From NCBI RefSeq assembly GCF_013375155.1, contig NZ_JABXOF010000008.1, positions 62,001-126,000 of the forward strand: a DNA stretch of 64,000 nucleotides. Reading direction: 5' to 3'. This DNA is from Serratia ureilytica (GTDB lineage Bacteria; Pseudomonadota; Gammaproteobacteria; Enterobacterales; Enterobacteriaceae). The notes below the pieces were generated by a model. It saw only the letters and a list, made by a program, of their open reading frames with translations. It ran no database searches and had not been told where the DNA came from. This document shows, one piece after another, positions 49,735 through 57,974 of the stretch. How positions within the stretch are numbered: the stretch's first letter is position 1; the number at the start of each line of letters is the position of its first letter. Made by a program: the position numbers and the translations under genes.

Positions 49735-49989
49735 ATGAAACCCGGCATCCATCCCGATTATCGCACCGTGGTGTTCCACGATGTCAGCGCCAACGCCTAC
49801 TTCAAAGTGGGATCGACCATCAAAACCGATCGCACAATCGAGCTGGACGGCGAAAGCTGGCCGTATGTCACCCTCGACGTCTCTTCCGCTTCGCATCCGT
49901 ATTACACCGGCAAGCAGAAAGACTATTCCAAAGAAGGCAGCACGGCGCGCTTCCAGCAGCGCTTTGGCCGCTTTATCGGCAATAAGTAA
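49735..49989 (+). CDS. rpmE2: Ribosomal protein L31 type B (zinc-independent)
   Basis: 84 aa, matching E. coli YkgM (87): [35 protein letters not shown] and FGRFIGNK. It lacks the CxxC zinc site of the normal L31, and under zinc shortage it replaces that protein so zinc can be released. Start at 49735 after GAGAG; a frame from 49657 is not family-like. Zur box directly upstream; rpmJ2 follows after 12 bases. Confidence 0.96.
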   Translation: MKPGIHPDYRTVVFHDVSANAYFKVGSTIKTDRTIELDGESWPYVTLDVSSASHPYYTGKQKDYSKEGSTARFQQRFGRFIGNK

Positions 49990-50001
49990 CAAGGAACCCC
50001 C

Positions 50002-50142
50002 ATGCAGGTATTGAGTTCATTGCGTTCGGCGAAAAATCGCCACCCGGATTGCAAAGTCGTGCGTCGTCGTGGCCGCATCTATGTGATCTGTAAAAGCAAT
50101 CCGCGATTCAAAGCGGTACAGGGACGTAAGAAAAAGCGTTAA
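50002..50142 (+). CDS. rpmJ2: Ribosomal protein L36 type 2 (zinc-independent)
   Basis: A 46-aa basic protein starting [16 protein letters not shown] and ending [11 protein letters not shown], the same length as E. coli YkgO. It lacks the zinc-ribbon CxxC of ordinary L36 and replaces it when zinc is scarce. AAGGAA upstream; operon with rpmE2 under the same Zur box. Confidence 0.95.
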   Translation: MQVLSSLRSAKNRHPDCKVVRRRGRIYVICKSNPRFKAVQGRKKKR

Positions 50143-50163
50143 CTCCAAAGTGCCATCTGTCGC

Positions 50164-50197
50164 AAAGCCCCGTTGCTGCTCAACGGGGCTTTTTTTA
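50164..50197 (+). terminator. rpmE2-rpmJ2 terminator
   Basis: AAAGCCCCGTTG and CAACGGGGCTTT pair over 12 bases around CTGCT, followed by a run of T. It lies between the convergent rpmJ2 and the metal-binding-protein gene. Confidence 0.95.
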
Positions 50198-50247
50198 TGG
50201 CGAGAAAGTGCCTACAAGCTGCCCCCGCCGGCAAGCGGGGGCGGAGA

Positions 50248-51126
50248 TTACTTCATGCTGCTCAGCAGCGCGTCGACATTGTGCTTGAACGCCTGCTCAT
50301 AGGTGGCCGCCGGGCCGCCCACGCGCGAGAGCGCTTCAGGGTACAGCTCGCCGCCCGCCTTGGCGCCGGTGGCGGCGGCAATCTGTTTCACCAGCCGCGG
50401 ATCGGTCTGGTTTTCGATAAAGTAAGCGTTAACTTTTTCCTGTTTGATTTGTTTGATCAGGCCGGCCACATCGCTGGCGCTGGCTTCGGCCTCGGTGGAA
50501 AATCCGACCGGCGCAAGGAAGGTGACGCCATACTCTTGCCCAAAGTAACCAAAGGCATCATGGCTGGTGAGCACCTTACGTTTCTGCGGCGGCACAGCGG
50601 CGAACTGGGTTTTGGCCCACAGATCCAGCTTTTGCAACTGCTGAATGTATTCGGCGCCGCGCTGGCGAAAATAGTTGGCATCCTCGGGATCGGCGGCGAT
50701 CAGGGCGTTCATCACGTTGGTGGCGTACTGCACGCCGTTTTTCATGCTGTTCCAGGCGTGGGGATCGGTAATCGGTTTGCCGTCCTCCTCCATCTGGCGG
50801 GTGTTGATCCCCTGTGAAGCGGTGATCACCTGCCCTTTATAACCCGAAGCGCTGACCAGGCGATCGATCCACCCTTCCAGCCCCAGGCCGCTGACGAACA
50901 CCACATCAGCCTGAGCCAGCTTCTTGCCGTCCTGCGGCGAAGGCTCGAAACTGTGCGGATCGCCATCCGGCCCCACCAGCGTGCTAACCTTGACGTGATC
51001 GCCTCCCACCTGTTTGACGATATCGCCCAGAATGGAAAAGCTGGCGACGGCGTCGACGGTCTTCGCCATCGCCAATGGGCTGGCCAGCAGAGCAGCAACC
51101 GCCAGCGATATAGGTAAACGTTTCAT
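50248..51126 (-). CDS. Zinc-type ABC transporter substrate-binding protein
   Basis: Periplasmic cluster A-I metal-binding protein of 292 aa. Signal peptide ends AMA-K. Metal ligands lie in GPDGDPHSFEPSP, DPHAWNS, LTSHDAFGYF and ENQTDPRL. There is no His-rich loop as in classical ZnuA; the PVGFSTEAEASASDVA stretch is AztC-like. Start at 51126 with AAGGAGAAAG upstream. Last gene of the ATPase-permease-binding protein operon; the Zur-type box upstream points to zinc, but manganese cannot be excluded. Confidence 0.9.
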   Translation of the reverse strand: MKRLPISLAVAALLASPLAMAKTVDAVASFSILGDIVKQVGGDHVKVSTLVGPDGDPHSFEPSPQDGKKLAQADVVFVSGLGLEGWIDRLVSASGYKGQVITASQGINTRQMEEDGKPITDPHAWNSMKNGVQYATNVMNALIAADPEDANYFRQRGAEYIQQLQKLDLWAKTQFAAVPPQKRKVLTSHDAFGYFGQEYGVTFLAPVGFSTEAEASASDVAGLIKQIKQEKVNAYFIENQTDPRLVKQIAAATGAKAGGELYPEALSRVGGPAATYEQAFKHNVDALLSSMK

Positions 51127-51151
51127 ACTTTCTCCTTGCAAAGGGCACTTC

Positions 51152-52009
51152 TCAACGGCGCGCGAAGGCGCAAATGCCTCCGCGCGTTCCAAACAGGATC
51201 GAGACGAAAAAGATGACGCTGGCGCTGAGCACGATCGCCGGGCCGGCAGGCAATGACGCATAATAGGACCACACCAGCCCAATCAGGCTGGACAGCGCGC
51301 CGATGCCCATCGCCACCGCCAGCGTCTGCGGCAGATTGCGCGCCCAGAAGCGCGCGCTGGCGGCGGGCAGCATCATCAGCCCCACCGACATCAGGGTGCC
51401 GAGGATCTGGAATCCCGCCACCAGATTGACCACCACCAGCGCCAGAAACAGGCCGTGGATCAGCGCCAACCGGCGTGGCGCGTTGACGCGCAGAAAAGTC
51501 ACGTCGAAAGATTCGATCACTAACGCGCGGTACAGCGCCGCCAGCGCCAGCAGCGACACCGTGGCGATCGCACCGACCATCAGCATCGCCTGCGCATCCA
51601 CCGCCAGAATCGAACCGAACAGCACGTGCAGCAGATCTACGCTGGAACCGCGCAGCGAGACCAGCGTGACCCCCAGCGCCAGTGAGCCCAGATAGAATCC
51701 TGCGAAGCTGGCATCTTCTTTTAACGGCGTGCGGCGGCTCACCAGGCCGGACAGCATCGCCACCGCCAACCCGGCGATAAAGCCGCCCACCCCCATCGCC
51801 ACCAGCGACATGCCGGAAATCAGATAACCGATTGCCGCGCCGGGCAACACCGCGTGGGACAACGCATCCCCCACCAGGCTCATGCGGCGCAGCAACAGAA
51901 ACACCCCCAGCGGGGCGGCGCTGAGCGACAGCGCCAGACACGCCATCAATGCGCGTCGCATAAAACCGAAAGAGAGAAAAGGGTCGATAAGCCCATGCAA
52001 CAGCATCAT
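51152..52009 (-). CDS. Zinc-type ABC transporter permease
   Basis: ABC-3 family inner-membrane permease of 285 aa, with eight or so helices. Family stretches are RRMSLVGDALSHAVLPG near the N-terminus, FGSILAVDAQA, and LMSVGLMMLPAASARF. Its ATG overlaps the ATPase stop (ATGA), with a second ATG right after it. A frame extends 30 codons upstream within the ATPase gene and is not family-like. Confidence 0.92.
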   Translation of the reverse strand: MMLLHGLIDPFLSFGFMRRALMACLALSLSAAPLGVFLLLRRMSLVGDALSHAVLPGAAIGYLISGMSLVAMGVGGFIAGLAVAMLSGLVSRRTPLKEDASFAGFYLGSLALGVTLVSLRGSSVDLLHVLFGSILAVDAQAMLMVGAIATVSLLALAALYRALVIESFDVTFLRVNAPRRLALIHGLFLALVVVNLVAGFQILGTLMSVGLMMLPAASARFWARNLPQTLAVAMGIGALSSLIGLVWSYYASLPAGPAIVLSASVIFFVSILFGTRGGICAFARR

Positions 52010-52719
52010 GGCGCCACCACCCGCAGGCCCGGCTGCCGTTCGGCGGCGAGATACCGCGGCACCTGTTCCAGCACGCGCTCGGCCGCGCCCCAATGACACG
52101 CCTGCGGGGTCAGCAACAGCACCTGCGGAAAATGCTCGGCGACCATCGACATGTCATGCAGGACGGCGATCACCGTTCTCCCCTGCTGGTGCAGCTGCGC
52201 GATCACCTGCAGCAGGATCTGCGTAGTGGCGCTGTCGATGCCGGTGAAGGGTTCATCCAGCAGGATCAACGGCGCCTGTTGGACCAGCAGTCGCGCAAAC
52301 AGCACCCGCTGCAGCTGGCCGCCGGAGAGCTCGCCCACCGGACTGTGCGCCAGCGCGCTCATGCCGACGCTCGCCAGCGCCTCATTAACCTGGCTCGCCG
52401 CACGCTGATTCATACCGCCGAACATGCCGCTTTGCGGCCAACATCCCATCGCCACCAGATCGCTCACCGCGATCGGGAATTGCCGATCCAGCTCCGCCTG
52501 CTGCGGTAAATAAGCCTTGCGCGGCGGCTTTTCACCGCTAAAGTCCAGGCGACCCGCCACAGGCGGCAACAAACCGGCGAGCGTTTTCAGCAACGTCGAT
52601 TTCCCTGCCCCGTTGACGCCCACCACCGCGGTTAACGAACCGGCGCTAAACTGCCCGCTCAGCGGCGGGAAAAGCGGCGTGGCGCCATAGCCTATCGCCA
52701 GCTGACGTAATGAAATCAT
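52006..52719 (-). CDS. Zinc-type ABC transporter ATP-binding protein
   Basis: ATPase of the importer, 237 aa: Walker A GVNGAGKST, Q-loop LPQQAELDRQFP, signature LSGGQLQRVLFARLL, Walker B LILLDEPFTGID and H-loop LHDMSM. Start at 52719 (MISLRQLAIGYG); a frame from 52752 adds 11 residues. Its ATG overlaps the end of a 61-codon frame (ATGA), so it may be coupled to that frame. First firm gene of the operon. Confidence 0.93.
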   Translation of the reverse strand: MISLRQLAIGYGATPLFPPLSGQFSAGSLTAVVGVNGAGKSTLLKTLAGLLPPVAGRLDFSGEKPPRKAYLPQQAELDRQFPIAVSDLVAMGCWPQSGMFGGMNQRAASQVNEALASVGMSALAHSPVGELSGGQLQRVLFARLLVQQAPLILLDEPFTGIDSATTQILLQVIAQLHQQGRTVIAVLHDMSMVAEHFPQVLLLTPQACHWGAAERVLEQVPRYLAAERQPGLRVVAP

Positions 52720-52901
52720 GGCAGCGACACCGCCCAAAAAATGCCGAGCCACAGCAGAGTCAACAAAACGATAGCGCCCACACAGCGCACGGCCGCGGAG
52801 GTGGTGAACAACGAATTCAGTGACGACGCGGCGTCATTTTGCGAAGTGGGAATCAAGGGAATAACCAAAGCAGCAGATTTATAGTTACAATATAACATCA
52901 C
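52716..52901 (-). CDS. Possible small membrane protein upstream of the ABC ATPase
   Basis: A frame of up to 61 codons ending in one clear hydrophobic helix (AIVLLTLLWLGIFWAV) and overlapping the ATPase start by ATGA. That overlap suggests real translation. Against it, the first GTG/ATG lie inside the Zur-like box, so they may be outside the transcript, and no ribosome binding site precedes a later start (possible TTG codons). I recognise no family. Confidence 0.4.
   Translation of the reverse strand: MMLYCNYKSAALVIPLIPTSQNDAASSLNSLFTTSAAVRCVGAIVLLTLLWLGIFWAVSLP
52881..52898. promoter_or_regulatory. Zur-like box upstream of the zinc ABC operon
   Basis: Minus strand ATGTTATA-T-TGTAACTAT: the left half equals the Zur consensus and the right half agrees at five of eight positions. 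It overlaps the likely -10 (TGTTAT) of a promoter whose -35 is TTGAGA at 52915-52920, 17 bases away. Confidence 0.7.
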
Positions 52902-53126
52902 AATTAATGGTATGTCTCAAGCGTTGCCGGACTCATTAATGCAACGGAACGTAACAGCTCGTCGCGCAGCAGGTCCCCCCCCTCGCCCCCTTATCAAACT
53001 CAGGGATATTCCCGTTCGACGCAAATGTTGGCGGAAGGTAAAAAAACAGCGGTAAATCGAAAAATTTACCGGCGCGAGTGGAAAAGGAGTAAGATGAGCA
53101 GATAACATTGTTGTTGGCCGAGATTA
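52902..53126. other. Intergenic region before the 117-aa gene
   Basis: Holds a -35-like TTGAGA for the zinc operon (minus strand), an inverted repeat GGTAAAT-cgaaaa-ATTTACC at 53051-53070, and a four-codon mini-frame (53094-53105) behind AAGGAG. A 63-codon minus-strand frame (52917-53108) looks fortuitous. Confidence 0.55.
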
Positions 53127-53480
53127 ATGCTTGTTACCCTTGCCTGTAACCTGGACGTCAACGCACTTTCTGTTAAAAAATTAAAGAAAGTGATTAATGA
53201 CAATATTGCGGAGTTAGTGCCGGCGCTGACCAGCGGACTCAGTTTTTATTCTGAAAGCGCACGCTATGCCGAAGATTCATTAGAAATACTTGATATAGTG
53301 CAACAAGGTGACAGCGATTATTCAATGAGTTATCGCTATAAGTGGGGCATTTTTAATGCTTGCCTGGATATCAACAGCGAAGACACGATCAGCGATAGCG
53401 TCCGGTTCCGTGTGGCGCAACGGGGTTTAATCTTCGACATCATTGATAACTCACGCCCATCAACCGCGGATGAATTGTAA
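53127..53480 (+). CDS. Hypothetical protein upstream of tomB-hha
   Basis: 117 aa; I do not recognise a family. The composition is that of a soluble acidic alpha/beta protein: ALSVKKLKKVINDNIAELVP, then SFYSESARYAEDSLEILDIV and a YSMSYRYKWGIFNACLDI stretch. No signal peptide, membrane helix or cysteine motif. Base use is more AT-rich than the core genes, like tomB-hha. The ribosome binding site is poor. A good AAGGAG-ATG lies 33 bases upstream in the same frame but meets a TAA after three codons, so the start is in doubt. Confidence 0.7.
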   Translation: MLVTLACNLDVNALSVKKLKKVINDNIAELVPALTSGLSFYSESARYAEDSLEILDIVQQGDSDYSMSYRYKWGIFNACLDINSEDTISDSVRFRVAQRGLIFDIIDNSRPSTADEL

Positions 53481-53639
53481 GTTTACGTAATAACTGCAGG
53501 CCAAACGCGAAAAAATGATTTATATTCATTTTACGGGAAGTTTATTTAACCACCGTTAAGCTGCCTCCGTTCATGATGTAAATCAGCTTACTCACATAGT
53601 GTTATCAACACCGCCATTAAGACTTACGGAGGGGATGAT

Positions 53640-54008
53640 ATGGATGAGTATTCGCCTAAGCGACACGACATTGCTCAACTCAAATTCTTGTGCGAAAATT
53701 TGTATGATGAAGGTATCGCCACCCTGGGAGACAGCCACCACGGGTGGGTCAACGATCCGACATCCTCCGTCAACCTTCAGCTTAATGAGTTGATCGAACA
53801 TATCGCTTCGTTTGTGATGAGTTATAAAATTAAATACATGGACGAATCCGATTTGTCGGAGTTAGTCGAGGAATATCTCGACGATACCTATACGCTGTTC
53901 AGCAGCTACGGTATCAATGATTCCGACCTGCGCCGCTGGCAAAAAACCAAGGCGAGATTATTCAGAATGTTCTCAGGAGAGGACATCTGTACGACAATGA
54001 AAACTTAG
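53640..54008 (+). CDS. tomB: Hha toxicity modulator TomB (YbaJ)
   Basis: 122 aa, closely matching E. coli TomB: MDEYSPKRHDIAQLKFLCEN, then HGWVNDPTSSVNLQLNELIE and ESDLSELVEEYLDDTYTLFS (quoted in parts). It counters Hha toxicity and influences biofilm formation. AGGGG precedes the start; hha follows after 50 bases. Confidence 0.95.
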   Translation: MDEYSPKRHDIAQLKFLCENLYDEGIATLGDSHHGWVNDPTSSVNLQLNELIEHIASFVMSYKIKYMDESDLSELVEEYLDDTYTLFSSYGINDSDLRRWQKTKARLFRMFSGEDICTTMKT

Positions 54009-54058
54009 GGGATAATTATTCCCGAGCTATTTTACGGTTATTAAACTAAAAGGCCACC

Positions 54059-54262
54059 ATGACTAAAACCGACTATCTGATGCGTTTACGTAAATGCACC
54101 ACGATTGATACTCTCGAACGTGTTATTGAAAAAAATAAGTACGAGCTTTCCGATGATGAACTGGAGCTGTTTTACTCAGCCGCCGATCATCGTTTGGCGG
54201 AGCTGACCATGAACAAGCTGTATGACAAAATCCCCACCTCCGTTTGGAAATATGTCAGATAA
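54059..54262 (+). CDS. hha: Haemolysin-expression modulator Hha/YmoA
   Basis: 67 aa, the short YmoA-type form (E. coli Hha 72): [33 protein letters not shown] and [12 protein letters not shown]. It binds H-NS and helps silence AT-rich acquired genes in response to temperature and osmolarity. Partner of tomB immediately upstream. The AT-rich NRPS leader in this window is the kind of sequence H-NS/Hha complexes target (inference). Confidence 0.97.
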   Translation: MTKTDYLMRLRKCTTIDTLERVIEKNKYELSDDELELFYSAADHRLAELTMNKLYDKIPTSVWKYVR

Positions 54263-54280
54263 TCAGCCCCCAACGCGTTG

Positions 54281-54300
54281 AGCCGATGCTTTTATCGGCT
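54281..54300 (+). terminator. Hairpin after hha
   Basis: AGCCGAT and ATCGGCT pair perfectly around GCTTTT, 18 bases after the hha stop. TCAATGTT follows, so the U-run is weak. Confidence 0.55.
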
Positions 54301-54543
54301 TCAATGTTCAAGTTGAATAGGTCATTTTCCTATTGACAACGAAATGTTAATTACACTCATCTTTGCCGTTAATAATAAATAGCAACAATTCTCGGTTAAT
54401 GCCCGGGGTATTACGCCTTAACGCTATTCACGCGTGAAGACGCTCGCCTCACATTGCCTGTGTGGTGCACATCGCGGCGAATATCCCTGAGGCCATCGCT
54501 GCCACGCCGCCGCGCCGGGCGGCGTGATCCATCACCGCCAGGC
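54301..54543. other. Intergenic region hha/cytochrome b561
   Basis: No gene seen. An isolated TTGACA at 54333 lacks a good -10. CACGCCGCC and GGCGGCGTG (54503-54526) form a nine-pair hairpin beyond the end of the cytochrome gene and may stop its transcript, although no T-run follows on either strand. Confidence 0.5.
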
Positions 54544-55062
54544 TCAGAGCATGCGGCGCAAAATCGCCCGCCGGGCGAAACAGTGATGCTTAATCACCGC
54601 CGCGATGTGCAGCACAATCATGGCCGACAGCGCGATGCATGAATAACGGTGCACGGCGAAAAAGAAACGATTAACCTCAAGATTCGCAATCGGACGGGGG
54701 AAATCGATCGCGCCGAAAACCGCAAAGCCGTGCTCCAGCATGAGAAATCCGCTCAGCAACACCACGAAAATCAGCAGGTAGAATATTTCGTGCAGCAAAT
54801 GCACCAACCCCTTCTCGCGCCCTTGCAGCATATCGCCATAAGGCACTTTAGGCCGGAAAAAACGCCAGATAAAGCGCGCCGCCATCAGCGGTGTCAGCAC
54901 CAAGGCCAACGACATATTGGTCACGGAGAAAAAGGCGAAGATGCGCGCATCCGTCATAAAATGCAGTGAATAACCCACGATCATGACGTAGATCATCACG
55001 GCGGCAATGCCCCAATGCAGTAACCGACTGAAAAGATCGTAACGGGCAGGTTCGTGTGACAT
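54544..55062 (-). CDS. Cytochrome b561
   Basis: A four-helix dihaem membrane cytochrome of 172 aa. Candidate haem histidines are in RLLHWGIAA near the N-terminus, LLHEIFYLL, AVHRYSCIAL and VLHIAAVIKHH. Such proteins pass electrons between quinols and partners at the inner membrane; the partner is unknown. AAGGAGC precedes the start. It lies 52 bases after the LPMO gene gbpA on the same strand, so the two may share a transcript. Confidence 0.9.
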   Translation of the reverse strand: MSHEPARYDLFSRLLHWGIAAVMIYVMIVGYSLHFMTDARIFAFFSVTNMSLALVLTPLMAARFIWRFFRPKVPYGDMLQGREKGLVHLLHEIFYLLIFVVLLSGFLMLEHGFAVFGAIDFPRPIANLEVNRFFFAVHRYSCIALSAMIVLHIAAVIKHHCFARRAILRRML

Positions 55063-55114
55063 AAAGCTCCTTTAAAAGCGGCCATCATTGGCCGCTTGAC
55101 TATCCGATTCGCAC

Positions 55115-56542
55115 TTACTTTTTCACGACCCAGGCGTCCTGCCAGTTGGATCCCACGCCCGGCTCAAACTGAGTCGCGCCGCTGTTCCACTGCATGCAGT
55201 AACCGCTGTAAGGGAAAGGTTTGCACTGATAAACCTTGCCGTCTTTCGGTTGCAGCACCGTGGTGCCGGCGGTGTATTTACTCAGCGCGTTCGGGAAGAC
55301 GAAGTTGTAGTCGCCATTGCCGCCACCGCCGGTGGATTCAGCTTCCAGATTGAAGTTTTCGATATCCGGCTGAATGCTCTGCCCATTGTCGTTGCTGGCG
55401 ATCACTTTCAGCATGTGATGGCCCTCGCTGACGTTGTTCAGCGCGATGGTCAGCGGCTGGCTGGCGTCTTCCAACGTCTCTTTCACGTAGCCTTTTTCCG
55501 TCTGGCCGTGATCGTAAACGCGCGCTTCAACGGTCAATTTGCCTTTAACCTCGGCATTGAAGGTCAGCTGAGCTTTACCGTCCTTGATCTTGGTGCTGGA
55601 CAGGTTGCCGATGCGGATCTCTTCGGTGATAGTCGGCGTTTCTTCCTCATAGGAGATCACCACGCTCTCCATCGTGCTGCCTTGTTTGGCAAAGACCGCA
55701 TTATTGCCAAACACCGGATTGACGTTGCCTTTACCGTCTTTCACCCCGGCACGCACCGCTTTCTGTTCGGCGTTGATCTTGCTGGCCAGCGCGTGGCTCC
55801 AGCGGTTTTTGTCGGTCAGCGCCTCACTGTCAATCGCCAGCTCGGTTTTCATCGTCAGCACTTCACCGTCCGCATCAAAGAAACGGGCGATCACCTTGTC
55901 GCCAACCTGCAGGTTTTTGCCGGTGAGAGAGCCTTGCAGCTGCTTGCGCCATTCGGACACGACGCCGTCGTCCTCGAAGTTGACGTCAACCACCTGATAG
56001 AAGCTGTTCACCGTGTCATTGATTTCCCACACGCCATAAATCACCTGATAGCCGGTTCTCTCCGGCACCACGCACTGGTGCACTTCGCGATCTTTTGGCG
56101 CCTGAGCATGGCCATCGACTTCACAGAACGGCTCTTTTTCGAAAGCCTCGCGCGACAGCGGCTTATTCACGTCCCAGTCTTGTTTGGTGATGTAATAACG
56201 CCAGTTATTGGTTTTGTGCTTGGCGGTGTGGTACCAGGTGAACGTCTGCGGTCCCGGCTTCATGGTGTTCAACGCCCAGACGTTGACGCCCTGACGATCC
56301 AGCGGCTCGAACCCGCCCACCCCGCCGCTGGCCAGCTGGCCGTCGCGCGGCGTCGCGCCGCCAGGGAAGCCGGAAACCTGCTCGACGCTCTGCGGTTCCC
56401 ACTGCGCTCGGCCGCAGTCGGTGTTGCTGCCCAGCTTGCACTTGTAGGCGCGGCTCTCGGGCACTTCGATATAACCGTGCGACCAGGCGGCCGAGGAGGC
56501 AGTGAGCGCTGCCATCATCAGGGCGATTTTGGATAATTTCAT
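55115..56542 (-). CDS. gbpA: GbpA-type chitin-active lytic polysaccharide monooxygenase
   Basis: Secreted copper enzyme that cleaves chitin oxidatively and aids binding to it. 475 aa: signal peptide (1-21, ending AWS), then the AA10 domain beginning with the copper-binding His22 (HGYIEVPES); the second copper His is His109 in YHTAKHKTNNW. GbpA domains 2 and 3 follow (about 205-400), a glycine linker TGGGGNGD, and a C-terminal CBM73 with paired cysteines (YQCKPFPYSGYCMQW). Start at 56542 with TGGAG upstream. In Vibrio, GbpA leaves through type II secretion; here the gsp operon is adjacent. Confidence 0.93.
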   Translation of the reverse strand: MKLSKIALMMAALTASSAAWSHGYIEVPESRAYKCKLGSNTDCGRAQWEPQSVEQVSGFPGGATPRDGQLASGGVGGFEPLDRQGVNVWALNTMKPGPQTFTWYHTAKHKTNNWRYYITKQDWDVNKPLSREAFEKEPFCEVDGHAQAPKDREVHQCVVPERTGYQVIYGVWEINDTVNSFYQVVDVNFEDDGVVSEWRKQLQGSLTGKNLQVGDKVIARFFDADGEVLTMKTELAIDSEALTDKNRWSHALASKINAEQKAVRAGVKDGKGNVNPVFGNNAVFAKQGSTMESVVISYEEETPTITEEIRIGNLSSTKIKDGKAQLTFNAEVKGKLTVEARVYDHGQTEKGYVKETLEDASQPLTIALNNVSEGHHMLKVIASNDNGQSIQPDIENFNLEAESTGGGGNGDYNFVFPNALSKYTAGTTVLQPKDGKVYQCKPFPYSGYCMQWNSGATQFEPGVGSNWQDAWVVKK

Positions 56543-56799
56543 TACGACTCCAGTTAAATTTATTGGATTCCAACTGAGTGAGAAGAAACTCAAAGAGATG
56601 CGGCGATACCGCGAGAGGAATAATAAGTAGAAGCCCTGAACGCCCGGCACTTAGAATGCATTAAAATAATAAAACCTAATGCCGTCAGAATATTAAACCG
56701 CATGATAAAGGGTTAACATATTCCTGACCTCGTAAAGCGCCGCCATGCGGCGCAAGAAAATACCGACACCGCGCCAATTAATTCCACAGGGAAAATAAC
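56543..56799. other. Divergent region gbpA/gspS
   Basis: An AT-rich 257-base spacer with no gene, presumably holding both promoters. I could not assign a clear -35/-10 pair. The plus strand here has TCAAAGAG and AGAGGAAT, each complementary to part of the ChiX seed (see findings). Confidence 0.5.
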
Positions 56800-57162
56800 G
56801 TGACATTGAAAAACATCGCCACGGCGTTCATGGCATGCCTGCTGTTATCCGGCTGTCAGCACGCCGCCAAATCGGCCCCTGACGCCGCCATCCAGCGCGA
56901 CCAGCTGTCATCGCTGGTCGGCGCCGGCCAGTTTCTGAGAGAACGCTGCAACCGCGCCGATATCCCGGCCAACGACCCACTCGCGGCGGCGGCGTTGCAG
57001 GCGGCGGAGAGAAAAGGCTGGGCGCCGGCGCTTAATCGCACCCAGTTACTTGACGCAGGCAAAAACGTCGCCGCGCAGCTGGAGGCCGACGCTACGCCGT
57101 TGCAAGAGAAGTGCAGCGGACTCAACCGAACGCTGGCGCCGTTTTTAGCCCAGCTCCGTTAA
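56800..57162 (+). CDS. gspS: Type II secretion pilotin lipoprotein GspS
   Basis: A 120-aa lipoprotein with lipobox LLLSGC (Cys19), then a helical domain whose cysteines (Cys50 in RERCNRADIP and one in LQEKCSGLN) fit the disulfide of PulS/OutS pilotins. These escort the secretin GspD to the outer membrane. It is divergent from gbpA and converges on gspO; the two genes share their last four bases. Identification rests on size, lipobox, cysteines and position. Confidence 0.82.
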   Translation: MTLKNIATAFMACLLLSGCQHAAKSAPDAAIQRDQLSSLVGAGQFLRERCNRADIPANDPLAAAALQAAERKGWAPALNRTQLLDAGKNVAAQLEADATPLQEKCSGLNRTLAPFLAQLR

Positions 57163-57974
57163 CCCGCCAGCGGTAGCGCAAGCCACTGGCAGGCTACCGC
57201 GCCGGCGCCCGCCACCGCCAAACCCGGGCCAAAAGGCAGGGGCTGTGCCCCATCGCCGCCGCGCCACACCCGCAGCAGCAGCCACAGCAGGCTGCCGGTG
57301 GCGGCAAACAGCAGAATCGACGGCAAAACGGCATAGCCGCCCCAGGCGCCGAGCGCCGCCAGCAGTTTAAAATCGCCGTATCCCAGCCCCTCGCGGCCGG
57401 TCGCGAGACGAAATCCCCAATACAGCAGCCACAGCGTCAAATACCCCGCCAGCGCGCCGATGACCGCCGTCGGCAAAAATGCCGGGTGCGCCAGGCAATG
57501 CCACAACAGCCCGGCCCACAGCAGCGACAGCGTCAGGCAATCCGGCAACAGCTGACGCTCGCTGTCGATCGCCGCCAAGGCCAGCAGCAATGCAGCAAAC
57601 GCTAACATGAAAACCCAATCCACACCGATGCCGACGCGCCAGGCCAGCGTTATTCCCATTAGCATCAGCAATAGCTCCACCAGTGGATAACGGATGGAAA
57701 TAGGCGTGCGACAATAACGACAGCGACCGCGCAACAGCAGCCAACTTAATAAAGGAATATTATCGAGCGCCGGTATTTTCATTGTGCAACACGGGCAGAA
57801 TGAACGCGGCAAAAAGAGATTAAATCGTTCGGCCTGCGCCATTTCCATTTCGCGCTCAAGCATGACAGGCAGCCGATAAACGACCACATTGATAAAACTG
57901 CCGATGCACAGGCTCAACACGGCGCTAAATAGCAGCCAGTGTTCATCGGCCACTGCGTTTATTGCGGATAGCAT
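57159..57974 (-). CDS. gspO: Prepilin peptidase / methyltransferase GspO
   Basis: Inner-membrane aspartyl protease that cuts and N-methylates pseudopilins GspG-K. 271 aa: a cytoplasmic zinc site with CPCC and CRYC (about residues 60-88), catalytic aspartates in AAIDSERQLLPD and GLGYGDFKLLAALGAW, and seven or eight helices. Last gene of the gsp operon, overlapping gspM by 16 bases. Confidence 0.95.
   Translation of the reverse strand: MLSAINAVADEHWLLFSAVLSLCIGSFINVVVYRLPVMLEREMEMAQAERFNLFLPRSFCPCCTMKIPALDNIPLLSWLLLRGRCRYCRTPISIRYPLVELLLMLMGITLAWRVGIGVDWVFMLAFAALLLALAAIDSERQLLPDCLTLSLLWAGLLWHCLAHPAFLPTAVIGALAGYLTLWLLYWGFRLATGREGLGYGDFKLLAALGAWGGYAVLPSILLFAATGSLLWLLLRVWRGGDGAQPLPFGPGLAVAGAGAVACQWLALPLAG

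Noticed and set aside
52917-53108. 63-codon minus-strand frame before the 117-aa gene
   Set aside because: No ribosome site and it crosses the -35 region of the zinc operon and the palindrome.
54454-54642. 62-codon plus-strand frame near the cytochrome gene end
   Set aside because: Overlaps the cytochrome coding frame antisense; Arg/Pro-rich and unsupported despite an upstream TTGACA.
56590-56640. gbpA mRNA leader as a direct ChiX target
   Set aside because: On the gbpA strand the words TTCCTCT and CTCTTTGA have the same sense as ChiX itself, so they could not pair with it.
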